NCBI RefSeq assembly: GCF_004000865.1
Contig: NZ_BIMB01000029.1
Span: forward strand, 1 to 64,000
Reading direction: 5' to 3'
DNA: 64,000 nucleotides
Origin: Paenibacillus elgii NBRC 100335
GTDB taxonomy: Bacteria > Bacillota > Bacilli > Paenibacillales > NBRC-103111
The notes under the pieces are model-generated. The model was given only the letters and a program-made list of their open reading frames with translations. It did no database searches and was not told the origin of the DNA. Within the stretch, counting starts at the first letter, position 1. Every line of letters starts with the position of its first letter. Below, piece by piece: positions 51,301 to 59,310 of the stretch. The position numbers and the translations under genes were made by a program.

Positions 51301-52640
51301 TCCAGTTCGAAATTATCCCGGATTTTGATCGTCGGTCCGGGCCTAATTCGAAAATCGCCGTCGATGCCGATATCGACAGGGAAATCAAACGGCTTATAGT
51401 TATTGTCTTCCCCGCCAGTCGTACCTTCGTCGATCGTATTGTCCGAATCAACATAAAATCCGGTCAGTAGTTTTCCCGGGTCCGTCACCGTATACTGAAA
51501 CGTGCCCGTAATATCCACGTTCTGCTCGGCGTTTGTAAAGGATGCCTTGTGAATCGTTTTGCCGTTGGAACGGTTCTGGATCAGGATCGAGAAGGTTTTG
51601 TTCTTGATAGGCTCTCCCACGTTGCGGAACGTGTAAGTGAACGTCGTCGGCTCGCCGATTTTGACCGGCCCGTTCGATTTGAGATCGATAGGGATCAGGT
51701 CGGGAAAGGTCGGCGCTTTATAGAACACTTCAATGCGGCCTTCGAATTTGTAGGTTGTGGCGGTCCAGAAGGTGTCGGCGTCCATGACGTAATTTCGGCC
51801 TTCTTGAAGTTTTGGATAATCTGTACAACTACTACTATCTTTTGGCCAAAGAATGTAGTCAGTATCACATCTATTGTAAGTAGAAGTAAAGGGCTTGGAA
51901 ACTTTCAAGTATCCGAATCCATCTACTTTCCTCCCAAAATCTTCAATATTTATACCTCTAGCAAATGCGAGCGCCTTGGTAATGGTGATACTTTTCGGAT
52001 CTATTCGATCCGAAGCTATGGGTTCCCGTTGTTCTTCTGGTTTCTCGTTCAAGAAGAAATCTTTAGGTGGGGCAATCGTATAAGCAGTTGTAACAGCGGA
52101 GCCGTCCCATTTCCTTAAGTCTGGTTCATTAAAAAGAACATATTCACCAGAGGGATAAATCGTAGCGTCACTGGGAAACAACCCTGGACAAGGGGATGGT
52201 GCTGTATCAGGGGAACCGTTACAACTCCCCGGAAATTGATAGTGCTTCGTCCTTTCCCCTTCCGTATCCCAATACTTCCCGCTTGGATCGCGCCAAATAA
52301 TGTGTCCGGGATTAGTATATTGTTTAGCATATAGTTTAACGGGGACCCCGCCCGATAAATCTTTGAACACGACTTGATCATTAGCCACTTCATAAGCATT
52401 CGTATCAATTTTTTTCTCTATACCATCAGTCCCCATCATATAAACATCAACACGATCTACAATTCGGCTTCCAGAATTTAGGTAGACTTTATAGTGTGTT
52501 AAGGTTGACATAGGCTCGAATGTCTTAAAATTGATCGCTGCCATAATATAGTCGGGTCGTAAGAACATGAATACAGTTAGACCAACAAAGAAGATAACGG
52601 CTGCTGCGACGATTTTCTTCCGTTGATTCTTTGTAAACAA
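45393..52640 (-). CDS. 2415-residue secreted multidomain beta-rich protein
   Basis: The largest gene here. An N-terminal hydrophobic segment (about 10-28) is a signal or membrane anchor. I read an unassigned N-domain (about 35-305), a CARDB-like domain (312-420), PKD/cadherin-like domains (about 530-660 and 745-850), a long region with propeller-like strand repeats (about 950-1500), a LamG/glucanase-like beta-sandwich (about 1500-1640), a PKD-like segment (1660-1840), three fibronectin-like repeats each ending in a WSEWS-type string (from about 1854, 1960 and 2077), and two C-terminal beta domains. It has 16 Cys in eight local pairs, suggesting disulfides. There is no sorting signal or SLH domain. 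The TTG start follows GGAGG. It is 20 bases downstream of an SLH lipoprotein gene. Function unknown; polysaccharide binding or surface structure is likely. Confidence 0.85.
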   Translation of the reverse strand: MFTKNQRKKIVAAAVIFFVGLTVFMFLRPDYIMAAINFKTFEPMSTLTHYKVYLNSGSRIVDRVDVYMMGTDGIEKKIDTNAYEVANDQVVFKDLSGGVPVKLYAKQYTNPGHIIWRDPSGKYWDTEGERTKHYQFPGSCNGSPDTAPSPCPGLFPSDATIYPSGEYVLFNEPDLRKWDGSAVTTAYTIAPPKDFFLNEKPEEQREPIASDRIDPKSITITKALAFARGINIEDFGRKVDGFGYLKVSKPFTSTYNRCDTDYILWPKDSSSCTDYPKLQEGRNYVMDADTFWTATTYKFEGRIEVFYKAPTFPDLIPIDLKSNGPVKIGEPTTFTYTFRNVGEPIKNKTFSILIQNRSNGKTIHKASFTNAEQNVDITGTFQYTVTDPGKLLTGFYVDSDNTIDEGTTGGEDNNYKPFDFPVDIGIDGDFRIRPGPTIKIRDNFELEPVDFKIPKGCTYFGHQYRFNYNGQTWSTNRVKGQSLNSTFPYPNGRPFYFGEGNNYISLKIQTSCGETDWIKEKPLTVLPDPNNKPPYFQAGWFYDQDRNGIYPPDYFLVGDMVNVRVIHNQYTDPKSPSDPDNDPIQWKWDFDSGTHPWIQKIAKQLHEDWGKTLDAEGYYHIKADTPGTFSVKATADDGRGGTRTENVSLTVMEPNPIPVCTAPAEIKENRPIPPGAIHADKSWSPARRTIDHSKDLWVNKLDKYYNGTLQDVTATVTLAKVVDSSGMASTGYSTCSITVHPDLPPVGKIVVPPLGIRNQTVTIRNQSYSPDGDQIVSVKWRFKYDAANNGFQDDPWLDILGTDSRVVSFDNNTLVFKTDMVGKYLFDVQVTEDYGKSAMASDTQPEAPRTLDIVNNAPHVSFAVEGQNDQPGMNPPIMFNAYTIVNSWALFDTNTNNRINNYVYRWAAEGNAILRAGLGREMERQENIIKRDSPPQGPTNVFGTFLWPDLGFGANFVSSYKGTVYQWVGGRPTLTSTPILVPSTIWDPDARTYVPGYAPAKFNSLVRTNKTYLYFDEGSKLYAFNKKKLPQYSRKWNNSANNLFHLWDRDPYDFILTPDKYTVAVPFRDSPNGPTYTKEVYLESEYQGSVKYEVAGGIIYKVSNIKMYDYFTTCRNDDGSRSWTCGVGKANNSFMIEAYDAYTGKLLSSNKDNPLKSGWEVLGMSVDEKDYVGRKTFSLMTKGESLVIVYQKNSSNGASAIGFVEINPQLQEVRRGGQSFPDSTIKYQRKYYNTMLGRPVPEQYVEDYQCRYSDLNGLWKGPDGEFYTYIKRSCDRADGYIKIDRRYNEDAPIGVYLLRINNDLSMGWTARLAGMDWFYPSNTSMGGEMLYNNFTALVVNPYNRTLLTRSYTNMDLMNGRGDHHSFGQYVNMDTGAVSDGPVPYNYPYTVGVTPGGGFNGGGGGCSWGTDGKCSRFNVHEGELLNEASNEQERGDNYLGGFYVGDGLFLGMYNTVKRQTGNGYYFTETDKYMYLESGPLDQDPVLRKGFVLGQFVSPDSYRDTDITFRMKMASPNEDTSLSGFSFRMLDPTNRYSLETDGSTLYLSRYVGGSRTVLRSQAWPFDNTDNLFKISLSGDNIQVFMNGVPVFEVQDATFTDGKMGPFTDKSFVTFAAISVKQNQDRRDWMSDYAIWENGSASANVRYKSILFEDPENDPMAGNFRWGVTHTPKFLNNQGLSALNGKTFDAPQQTFDAVGVYLLTLRAQDDPNRNYLWASMVFDQYRKWSNTFQKRLIVHRRPIAQFTLTENGDGTVAWNDTSYDPDRFDPNRAAWDPARCSAPDVTGYDYCSMRGIVSREYGYVDPDGNFVAEKLTRPKKPGLYTVYLQVIDEYGAKSYPATASIQLKGNVPEIPKPTIQLTYPTGTRDNPTLEHGTRPTIHWKQDDPAGHLFTGYEVQVMDSQGSLVISSGETSQNASPHSTASWQVMTDLIRGELYQVRVRAQNPYYWTEWSNIGWMVINSAPSVVITNPNGPDAYNPTLILDNKRPAIAWVQSDGQKNYYTKMYIEILSETGGMVYNTGWNAYQNTTATSNSFQVPTDLPTGVPLQARMKVTDDDPNLWSEWSNTVWFYINMTPTVTMNVPSGTQANPTPMSPTPTVSFTQSDPDLNTTFTKYQVQFINEAGNTVLYDTGEQGQHLQGQVSVQSVSVPKDHPLPAGAKVQVRARTFDGFVWSAWSAPTWLLTNRPPTGNITFVTPIYEHDTPVFTVSVSDPDGDAIDVTVESSLNGGAFGIIQQWSGVPSGQSKTFTYGPLPQGNYSLRLSLNDGKGGTFSQIYSLVVLPLSIKGYVTHTPEWESYRLLWNEKHPGKPRAADVFWAGEAFELSATVTDTGTSATKPQSVDATLLETGEQVKLDSSDRIRFNGQLVNPDHAQSLRNGQTYTFRFRVHWSNGLVQTDDVPVKIQGSMYDVIVNQIRH

Positions 52641-52660
52641 AGCCGCCTCCTCCCTCCCAA

Positions 52661-53803
52661 CTATTTACTTAAAGTAATTAACTCTCCGTTATTTTCGTTC
52701 AACCTAATAAGCACATCTCCATATTTCTCAATTTGCGATTGAATATTTTTTTTAGGTATAGCGAAAAGATACCATCCCTCAGAATGATTACTCTTGGTAC
52801 CAATGCTTGGAAGGATAAACCTTGCATCAACTTTGTCCAAGTTTATGACTACTACCCGTGTCCCTAAATATGGAGCTAGTTCTCCAAATAATCCGTAGCT
52901 AAGAGGAGACCCTGTTTCATTGGAGATATCCACTTTCAACGCAATCAAATATTCATCATCGAACGGCTTATCGTTAATTTTTTCAAGATTGCCGTCAAAA
53001 GTTGATCGAAAAGCGCCATCCTTTTCATTTAGATCCATAATCAAAATCTGATGCACCTTTACTATCGCTTTCGTATTTCGCAACGGCATCTTATAAGGCA
53101 ACTCAACCACATGACTGCCCCACATCGTCTGAACGTTACTCCCCGACAATTCCACTTCCGCATAGCTTGCCGCACGCTTGTCCACTTCGAGCTTCTTACC
53201 TTGGCTCACGTCCAAAATCCGCTGAATGATCTTCACCGACTGCGCCCGTGTGGCCGACTCATCTTTACCGAGTTGACCGTCGGCCATGCCTGTAATCAAA
53301 CCCCTCTGCGTCGCCAAAAACATAAACTTCTTCGCATCGGTGCTGTCCTCAGGCGATTGCAGCGATTTGTCCGATGCACGGACGGCGAGGCGGGCCATTT
53401 CCATCCGGGTAATAGGCGTATTCCAGTCTCCGGAAGAAAAGTCCTTGTACTGGTGGATTCCGGCTTGCACAAGCGCTGCGACGTAAGGAGCATACCACTC
53501 CTTGTTATCGCCACCCGGTACCGGCTTCACACCGGCTGCTTTTGCTGCCATGGTAATAAATTCTGCCCGCGTAACGGTGTGGTCCGGCTTGAACGATCCG
53601 TCCGGATAACCGTCGACGTACCCGGCTGTAACAATAGCCTTAATATCGGATTCTGCCCAGTGTCCGGAAATATCGCTTAAAGAGACACCCGCTTTTGACT
53701 CCAATGCCGATTTCGGCTGCTCTGCGGCAACAAGCGTATTGGCATTGGGGCTGCAGGCGCTCATTAACATCATGGATACGACTAAAGGGACAACTCGCTT
53801 CAT
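52661..53803 (-). CDS. SLH-domain lipoprotein
   Basis: A 380-residue lipoprotein (Cys17 in LMSAC) with SLH-type repeats: SDISGHWAESDIKAIVTAGYVDG and PDGSFKPDHTVTRAEFITMAAKA at about 45-90 (partial strings), then EWYAPYVAALVQAGI with ITRMEMARLAVRA, and a third unit with GMADGQLGKDESATRAQSVKII. The C-terminal half (about 215-380) is unassigned. Carrying both a lipid anchor and SLH domains, it could bridge membrane and wall polymer. AGAGGAAG lies 6 bases before the ATG. It is first in a two-gene operon with the 2415-residue protein, which has no anchor of its own beyond its N-terminus, so it may be that protein's docking partner. Confidence 0.85.
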   Translation of the reverse strand: MKRVVPLVVSMMLMSACSPNANTLVAAEQPKSALESKAGVSLSDISGHWAESDIKAIVTAGYVDGYPDGSFKPDHTVTRAEFITMAAKAAGVKPVPGGDNKEWYAPYVAALVQAGIHQYKDFSSGDWNTPITRMEMARLAVRASDKSLQSPEDSTDAKKFMFLATQRGLITGMADGQLGKDESATRAQSVKIIQRILDVSQGKKLEVDKRAASYAEVELSGSNVQTMWGSHVVELPYKMPLRNTKAIVKVHQILIMDLNEKDGAFRSTFDGNLEKINDKPFDDEYLIALKVDISNETGSPLSYGLFGELAPYLGTRVVVINLDKVDARFILPSIGTKSNHSEGWYLFAIPKKNIQSQIEKYGDVLIRLNENNGELITLSK

Positions 53804-53919
53804 CAAAAATCTTCCTCTCAAGTGAATTCAAAGTTATGTATTTCCAGATCCAAAAGGACTAGGTCTATTGTACCATGACTGTGCTGAATTTACAGATTTT
53901 TCTTGCACGAAAACACAAA

Positions 53920-53955
53920 AACCGCCCTACCCACTAAAGCATGGATAAGGCGGTT
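53920..53955 (-). terminator. Orphan terminator-like hairpin
   Basis: AACCGCC and GGCGGTT form a 7-bp stem with partial pairing inside; the T run is on the minus strand. No minus-strand gene ends here, and the plus-strand neighbour is a truncated gene, so it is likely a relic of rearrangement. Confidence 0.4.
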
Positions 53956-54049
53956 CTTCCGCTCATCATTCGTTGTTATATTACCATCTTATTCCGAAAC
54001 CTTCAAGAGGTTTTGCAATTTTTGTCGTAATTTCAATTTTCCGAAATAA

Positions 54050-54488
54050 TGGTGAAGCGCAGGTCAGCTGGGATGAGAAGACGAAAACGGTGGTAGTCGT
54101 CCGTGAGGACGCCGATTCGATGAAAGAACGGGTAACACTGCTGGAGGAAGCCGTCGCTGCCGATTCCCCGAAGGAAGCGGTGCAGACGTTTGCCAAAGGA
54201 TTGAAAAACCGTAACGGGGCCCTACAGTATGCGGTGATATCCAAAAAGATGCGCGAGGAAATCGGCAACGACTATGCGGCCAATCGCTGGCAGACAGGTA
54301 GCTCCAGCCCGTGGTATGCCTCGATTACGGCGAATGAAGGCGTGCAGAACGATGACGGGACATGGCTTTTTGAACTGCATGGCGTGCTTACCGACTCAAC
54401 GAATCAACAGGAGGACCGGCGTTTTTCGTTCAAGGCTCTGAAGGAGAACAACCGCTGGGTCGTGGAAGAGTTGAATGGGAAGGATTGA
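54050..54488 (+). pseudogene. 5'-truncated stalk-domain protein remnant
   Basis: The frame begins in the middle of a copper-amine-oxidase-like stalk domain: GEAQVSWDEKTKTVVVVRE is the last beta-hairpin of that module, and everything before it (signal peptide and the rest of the domain) is missing. Downstream, about 125 residues encode a linker (SMKERVTLLEEAVAADSPKEA) and an NTF2-like or DUF-type domain that ends intact at a TGA. The frame is open further upstream to 53973, but those residues do not look like this protein. There is no ribosome site near any start. I read it as a gene that lost its 5' half by deletion. Confidence 0.6.
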
Positions 54489-54531
54489 CCTGATGACCTT
54501 GCGGCTTGTCTTCCTTTTTCTTGCAAAAACT

Positions 54532-54560
54532 TACCTTTAGCTGATAGATCGGCTATAATT
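54532..54560 (+). promoter_or_regulatory. Candidate promoter of queF
   Basis: TTACCT and a perfect TATAAT are separated by 17 bases, 34 bases before the queF start codon. No preQ1 riboswitch fold is visible in the short leader. Confidence 0.55.
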
Positions 54561-54593
54561 AAGGTTTAAGAAGAGAAAGGAGCCAAGCACACC

Positions 54594-55088
54594 ATGGCAG
54601 GAAGAAAAGAAGACGAGCTCGACTTGACGCTGCTCGGCAACCAGCAAACGAAATATCCGATGAACTATGCGCCGGAGATGCTCGAATCGTTTGATAACAA
54701 GCATCCGTACCGCGATTATTTTGTCAAATTCAATTGCCCCGAATTTACGAGTCTATGCCCGATTACCGGCCAGCCGGACTTTGCGACAATTTATATCAGC
54801 TACATCCCGGACCTCAAAATGGTCGAGAGCAAATCGCTCAAGCTGTATTTGTTCAGCTTCCGCAATCATGGCGACTTCCACGAGGATTGCATGAACATCA
54901 TCATGAACGATTTGATCAAGCTAATGGACCCCAAGTACATTGAAGTGTGGGGGAAATTTACCCCGCGCGGAGGCATTTCCATCGATCCTTACTGCAACTA
55001 CGGACGTCCGGGGACGAAATACGAACAGATGGCCGAGCACCGGCTGCTGAATCATGACCTGTACCCGGAGAAGGTCGACAATCGCTAA
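54594..55088 (+). CDS. queF: NADPH-dependent 7-cyano-7-deazaguanine reductase
   Basis: A 164-residue cytoplasmic enzyme that reduces the nitrile preQ0 to the amine preQ1 in queuosine biosynthesis. It is the short, single-domain form. The nucleophile Cys55 ([13 protein letters not shown]) and Asp62 sit at the same positions as in Bacillus subtilis QueF, and the QueF motif [14 protein letters not shown] follows. AAAGGAG lies 9 bases before the ATG. queC, queD and queE are not in the window, so this gene stands alone, which is common. Confidence 0.96.
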   Translation: MAGRKEDELDLTLLGNQQTKYPMNYAPEMLESFDNKHPYRDYFVKFNCPEFTSLCPITGQPDFATIYISYIPDLKMVESKSLKLYLFSFRNHGDFHEDCMNIIMNDLIKLMDPKYIEVWGKFTPRGGISIDPYCNYGRPGTKYEQMAEHRLLNHDLYPEKVDNR

Positions 55089-55149
55089 GCTGCGACGGCG
55101 GAAAGGGCAAACCGTAGGCCGGATTGCAGGGCAGTTATGGAGAAGAACG

Positions 55150-55189
55150 AAGCCGCACCCCCTGGCAGCAGGGGCGCTGCGGCTTTTTG
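55150..55189 (+). terminator. Terminator of queF
   Basis: AGCCGCA pairs with TGCGGCT, with an inner stem CCTG with CAGG, followed by TTTT. Confidence 0.75.
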
Positions 55190-55211
55190 GCATTCGGCGG
55201 GGCTGTAACGC

Positions 55212-55862
55212 CTATAAATCTCGTTCTTGTTCGCCGCTCTTCACCGTCAAATCAAATCCGTAGAACGAGCCGCTGACAGAATTGTGGGGGTCTGACGTTA
55301 TTTTTGTAAAAGCTACCTTGATCGTCTTTTTTTGCCTGGAAGGTATTGTCAAGGTTTGGTCCCCAAGGATGTCAAGCGATTCCAAGAACGAGCCGTCGAG
55401 ATACTGCTGATTGCGGATGGAAGCGGCGAATTGGCTATCTTGACCGCTATGATTAACGAAGGTCAGCGAACAAGTACCTGTGACCTGTTCGCCTTCTTTT
55501 TTGTAGTTGCAGTTACTTTCGTCCTTGACATATTCCAAGGCGTAGATGCCTTTAGCCCACACCATTTGATAAGCTGTGACCAATTGAGGGGGCAGCCAGA
55601 AGGCCAAAATTAAAGCGAGCAGGGTAATCTTTCTTGCATGGCGCTGCAGCGAGGCCCTGAGCGTGAACAGACCGGCGAACAGCAGCAGCAATGAGGTGAT
55701 GCCGACATAGTTGAAACCGCTGACGCCTCGTGACCGTACAGGCAGCCCGATCCATTCAAAAAGTCGCTCTCCGAGCGCCGTGGTATAGGGATAGGACCAA
55801 TTCAAAATAATGGTGCTTGTGATGAGCATTAAAGCGATAGCAAGCCGTTGGCGCCTGCTCAT
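55212..55862 (-). CDS. Three-helix membrane protein with extracellular domain
   Basis: I do not recognise this 216-residue protein. It has three hydrophobic helices (about 7-25, 49-68 and 76-100) and then a soluble, probably extracytoplasmic, beta-rich domain of about 115 residues containing two Cys (NCNYKKEGEQVTGTC) that may form a disulfide. AAGGAGGG precedes the ATG by about 8 bases. It is single on its strand, next to an iron-transport ATPase gene that is separated by a terminator. Confidence 0.6.
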   Translation of the reverse strand: MSRRQRLAIALMLITSTIILNWSYPYTTALGERLFEWIGLPVRSRGVSGFNYVGITSLLLLFAGLFTLRASLQRHARKITLLALILAFWLPPQLVTAYQMVWAKGIYALEYVKDESNCNYKKEGEQVTGTCSLTFVNHSGQDSQFAASIRNQQYLDGSFLESLDILGDQTLTIPSRQKKTIKVAFTKITSDPHNSVSGSFYGFDLTVKSGEQERDL

Positions 55863-55970
55863 TTCGCATTCCCTCCTTCGCTCGAGAATAGAATCGTTCC
55901 GAACGCTTGTGATATTAAATTAAACGAAAAAACTATGGAAAATGTTTCTTCCGACAAGAAGGCAGCAACA

Positions 55971-55999
55971 AAAAAGGACCCCTCAAACGAAGGAGTCCT
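55971..55999 (-). terminator. Terminator of the siderophore ATPase gene
   Basis: On the minus strand AGGACTCCT pairs with AGGGGTCCT (one G-T), followed by TTTTTTG, 38 bases after the stop. Confidence 0.75.
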
Positions 56000-56036
56000 G
56001 AAAAATCTTATATGCTTACAAACGGCGGTTCCCGTT

Positions 56037-56903
56037 CTACTTGGCAGCTGCAACAAGCTCCCGCGCATCGGAGCGTCTGGCGACAGGGGAGGCAGCAGCG
56101 ACCTGAACCGGTCGGCCGTGGCCTGCCAGCTCGAACGGAATGCACAACGGAACGCCGGTGCGGGGGTCCGGCACAATGTCCGCTTCGATGCCGAAGACGT
56201 TTTGCAGCATTTCCGGTGTCATCACTTCTGCCGGACTGCCTACCGCTGCTACCGTTCCGCGTTTAATCGCCACCATATGGTGCGCATAGCGGGTCGCATG
56301 GTTCAAATCGTGAACGACCATAACGATGGTGCGCCGCTCTTCGAGGTTCAGCTTTTCCAACAGCTTAAGCACTTCAAGCTGGTGGGCCATATCGAGGAAT
56401 GTCGTTGGCTCGTCAAGGAACAGAATGTCGGTTCCTTGGGCAAGCGCCATGGCAATCCATGCGCGCTGACGCTGCCCGCCGGACAATTGGTCGACGGGAC
56501 GGTCATGAAATTCCTCCATTCCGGTCATGGCAATCGACCAGCGTACGATCTCGCGATCTTCCTTGGTCAGCGAGCCGAATCCTTTCTGATGGGGGAAGCG
56601 GCCGTAGGTAACGAGTTCGGAAACGGTCAATCCGTCCGGGGCCGTCGGGTTTTGTGGCAAAATGGCGAGCTGCTTGGCCACTTCCTTGGTCGATTGCTGA
56701 TGGATCGACTTGCCGTCCAGAAAGACGCTGCCTTGCTTCGGCTTCATCATGCGGGCCATCGCTTTCAGGATCGTCGATTTACCGGACCCGTTCGCGCCGA
56801 CCAGCGCCGTAATTTGTCCTGAGGGAATGCTGATATTTAAATTTTGCACAATGGACCGTTCCCCGTAGGCAATTTCCAACCGTTCCGTATATAACCGTTC
56901 CAA
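56037..56903 (-). CDS. Orphan Fur-regulated iron-complex ABC ATPase (FecE/YusV type)
   Basis: A 288-residue ATPase: Walker [10 protein letters not shown] (about 37), signature [17 protein letters not shown] (about 140), Walker [13 protein letters not shown] and MVVHDLNH. No permease or binding protein adjoins it. Such stand-alone ATPases (YusV in Bacillus subtilis) power several siderophore importers encoded elsewhere. The C-terminal 45 residues form an Ala/Arg-rich tail. The start is a TTG with AAGGGAG 9 bases upstream. A Fur-like box lies about 90 bases upstream, so it should be iron-repressed with the haem island at 19.7-31.9 kb. Confidence 0.87.
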   Translation of the reverse strand: MERLYTERLEIAYGERSIVQNLNISIPSGQITALVGANGSGKSTILKAMARMMKPKQGSVFLDGKSIHQQSTKEVAKQLAILPQNPTAPDGLTVSELVTYGRFPHQKGFGSLTKEDREIVRWSIAMTGMEEFHDRPVDQLSGGQRQRAWIAMALAQGTDILFLDEPTTFLDMAHQLEVLKLLEKLNLEERRTIVMVVHDLNHATRYAHHMVAIKRGTVAAVGSPAEVMTPEMLQNVFGIEADIVPDPRTGVPLCIPFELAGHGRPVQVAAASPVARRSDARELVAAAK

Positions 56904-56991
56904 CCGAACCACTCCCTTAAAATTTAGCTGAACTCCGAGGCAGGAGATCTTATTCAACAAGTACCGGCGAGGGTACCATGACAAGGACGAT

Positions 56992-57010
56992 GATAATGAG
57001 AATCTTTATC
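56992..57010. promoter_or_regulatory. Fur-box-like site upstream of the orphan ATPase
   Basis: GATAATGAGAATCTTTATC differs from the 19-bp Fur consensus at about three positions. The rest of the 56904-57234 gap holds a TATAAT-like -10 near 57152 for the plus-strand gene but no clear -35. Confidence 0.6.
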
Positions 57011-57234
57011 AATTGAATTGTATAACAGAATACACTGGAATTTCAACCCTTTTTGGGAATTTTCCTTGTCCGTTTTCCAACAAGTTGTGAATCCCGGATC
57101 GAGAGAAGGCGGCGAGGAACGGGTAAGAGTGCGCAACCGGGTTTCTGGGCGTATAATGAATGGAGAAACAGTGGCCTCCTCCGGCTTCATGAACGCGTCC
57201 GAACGTCATAAGAGGAGGGGAATGGAGGATTCGA

Positions 57235-58245
57235 ATGTTAAAGCTGGGCGTATTGGATCAATCGCCGGTCATTCCGGGAGAAACGGCGGCAGACGCGATG
57301 GCGCGCACTTTAGAGCTGGCTAAAACAGTTGAACGGCTCGGTTATACGAGATACTGGGTGTCGGAGCATCATGATACGCCGGGTCTCGCCGGTTCTTCTC
57401 CGGAAATTCTAATCGCAGCCATTGCCGCGCATACGTCGCGGATTCGGGTCGGCTCGGCCGGCGTGCTGCTGCCTCACTACAGCCCGTATAAAGTCGCGGA
57501 AAATTTTCGGGTGCTTGAAGCCCTTTATCCGGGACGGATCGATCTTGGCATCGGAAGAGCGCCCGGCGGCATGCCGATTGCCTCGGAGGCGCTGCGGTAC
57601 GGCCGGCCGAAGGAGCGGGAGGAGCATTTCGCTGAGATGCTCCGTGATCTCGGAGGCTTTCTTTCCGACTGGCTAGGGCCGGGACACCGTTTCGAAGGCG
57701 TGCGGGCGACGCCGCTCGTCGATACGGCGCCGGAGCTATGGCTGCTCGGCTCCAGCGGCTTCAGCGCGGACCGGGCCTCGGAGCTGGGAGGGGCGTTCTC
57801 GTTTGCGCATTTCATTAACGGCGACGGCGGTCATGAAGCGGTTCGGCGGTATTTTGCCAATTACCGGCCCGGCCCGCTCGGCGCGTCTCCTCAGGCGAAC
57901 GTATGCGTGATCGTCATCTGCGCCGACACGGACGAGGAAGCGGAACGGCTGGCGTCATCGACTGATTTGCGCCTCTTGCTGCTGGAGCAGGGGCAGTTCC
58001 GTCGGCCCTTCCCAACGCCGGAGGAAGCCGCCGGTTATCCGTACACCGACTGGGACCGCATGCGCATCCAGGCGAACCGGAGACGGATGATCGTTGGCGG
58101 CCCGGAGAAGGTGAGGGCGCAGATGCTTGAGTTCAGCAAGGGCTACGGGGTGGAAGAGCTGATCGTGCTGACCTATACGTACGACTTCCAGGCCCGGCTG
58201 CGCTCGTACGAACTGCTGGCAGATTTATTCGGGCTCGGCCGGTAA
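57235..58245 (+). CDS. Luciferase-like flavin monooxygenase (LLM class, MsnO8-type)
   Basis: A 336-residue member of the bacterial-luciferase-like family, using reduced FMN and oxygen. Characteristic parts are the opening LGVLDQSPVIPG, RYWVSEHHDTPGLAGSSPEI, VGSAGVLLPHYSPYKVAENF, YPGRIDLGIGRAPGG and GSSGFSADRASELGGAFSFAHF (short parts). The first string is typical of the MsnO8/YwcH group. The substrate is unknown. GGAGG lies 8 bases before the ATG. It stands alone, between divergent and convergent neighbours, with a hairpin after it. Confidence 0.87.
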   Translation: MLKLGVLDQSPVIPGETAADAMARTLELAKTVERLGYTRYWVSEHHDTPGLAGSSPEILIAAIAAHTSRIRVGSAGVLLPHYSPYKVAENFRVLEALYPGRIDLGIGRAPGGMPIASEALRYGRPKEREEHFAEMLRDLGGFLSDWLGPGHRFEGVRATPLVDTAPELWLLGSSGFSADRASELGGAFSFAHFINGDGGHEAVRRYFANYRPGPLGASPQANVCVIVICADTDEEAERLASSTDLRLLLLEQGQFRRPFPTPEEAAGYPYTDWDRMRIQANRRRMIVGGPEKVRAQMLEFSKGYGVEELIVLTYTYDFQARLRSYELLADLFGLGR

Positions 58246-58252
58246 TACGAAA

Positions 58253-58295
58253 ACGGGACTCCGTTCGGACCTGACAGGTCTTCAAGGAGTCCCGT
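58253..58295. terminator. Hairpin between convergent genes
   Basis: ACGGGACTCC and GGAGTCCCGT form a perfect 10-bp stem just after the monooxygenase stop. The T tracts are weak, but its placement between convergent genes supports a terminator. Confidence 0.6.
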
Positions 58296-58319
58296 ATCGC
58301 GTAATAGCGTGCATTCCGT

Positions 58320-59183
58320 TCAGTGAAAAGGCTTGACGCTTTCGACGCGCAGCATGATCTGCTTGTCCAGCAGCTCGGGCCGGATGGCCGGATTGCCCGC
58401 GTTGACGCGCGGAATTTCCAGCTTCGGATTGGCGCGGGTCGCCATCTCGTTCACAATCGTAAAGGCGTAACGAAAGCCCGCTTGCGTAAGAAGGTCTTGC
58501 GCCGTCTTGGAATGGATGCCGAACGGGTAAGCGAAGCTGTCTGCCGCATGATCGCTGCCGTACAGCTCATTTAGCCGCTGCGCGCAGGCTTTGGTGTCCG
58601 CTGCCACCCGGGCGACGGCCTGCTCGGGCGTTTCCAGCGCGCCGTCTTCCCGCGTAAGCGGTCCGATAATCGCCGCCGTCTTCCCTTCCTTGAAATGCAG
58701 ATTGTTCGAGTGACATTGAAAATCGTAGCGCCCGGGCCGCTCGCTCAGCATTTGCCGGATCTGGTCGCGGGATAGCGCCGGAATCGACGGAGCGAGCGGG
58801 TCGTTCAAATCCTTCGTCACGACGAAATTAACGGCCGGCACGTCAAGCTCTTTCAGAATCGGATACGCGTTATCGTAGAAGCTTTTGTAGCCGTCGTCAA
58901 AAGTAACGAGCACCGCTTTGTCCGGCACGGAACCGCCATCGTAAAATTGCTTGAATTCGCTGAGTGAAATGAAATGATAGTCTTTTGACTTCAAATAATT
59001 GAGCTGATCGCGAAACAAAGCGGTGGAGACGGTGCTCGAGCTTTGGTCCGCATCATGGACATGATGGTACATCAGGACAGCCACTTGGTCGCGGTAGCGC
59101 AGCGCGTCTTTATACGACCAGGCGTCAAGCGCGCCGATCAAAACTACGGCAAGCAGCAAAGCAGCCAAAACTTTTTTGATCAT
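58320..59183 (-). CDS. Exported polysaccharide deacetylase
   Basis: A 287-residue NodB-type deacetylase with an N-terminal signal or anchor (about 5-25). Catalytic motifs are AVLMYHHVHD, VLVTFDDGYKSFYDNAYPIL with the base Asp and metal Asp, and FQCHSNNLHF with the metal His pair (HxxxxH type). The order and the YHHV opening match the PgaB/IcaB branch, which removes acetyl groups from poly-N-acetylglucosamine or wall glycan outside the membrane. GAGGGAG precedes the ATG by 8 bases. No pga or ica partners are present nearby. Confidence 0.87.
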   Translation of the reverse strand: MIKKVLAALLLAVVLIGALDAWSYKDALRYRDQVAVLMYHHVHDADQSSSTVSTALFRDQLNYLKSKDYHFISLSEFKQFYDGGSVPDKAVLVTFDDGYKSFYDNAYPILKELDVPAVNFVVTKDLNDPLAPSIPALSRDQIRQMLSERPGRYDFQCHSNNLHFKEGKTAAIIGPLTREDGALETPEQAVARVAADTKACAQRLNELYGSDHAADSFAYPFGIHSKTAQDLLTQAGFRYAFTIVNEMATRANPKLEIPRVNAGNPAIRPELLDKQIMLRVESVKPFH

Positions 59184-59310
59184 AGCAGGGTCTCCCTCGG
59201 GTAAAGCTGAAGCAGCTTCCGGATATAAACGTCTATAGTCAGTTATATCGGTTCCGGGGCCGAATTTCAAGTTTAGTTACATCGCCCCGGCACAACCGGG
59301 CCAAGACAAG

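Noticed and set aside
54489..54593. A preQ1 riboswitch before queF
   Set aside because: The leader after the TATAAT is too short and lacks the C-rich and A-rich tail pairing of preQ1 classes.
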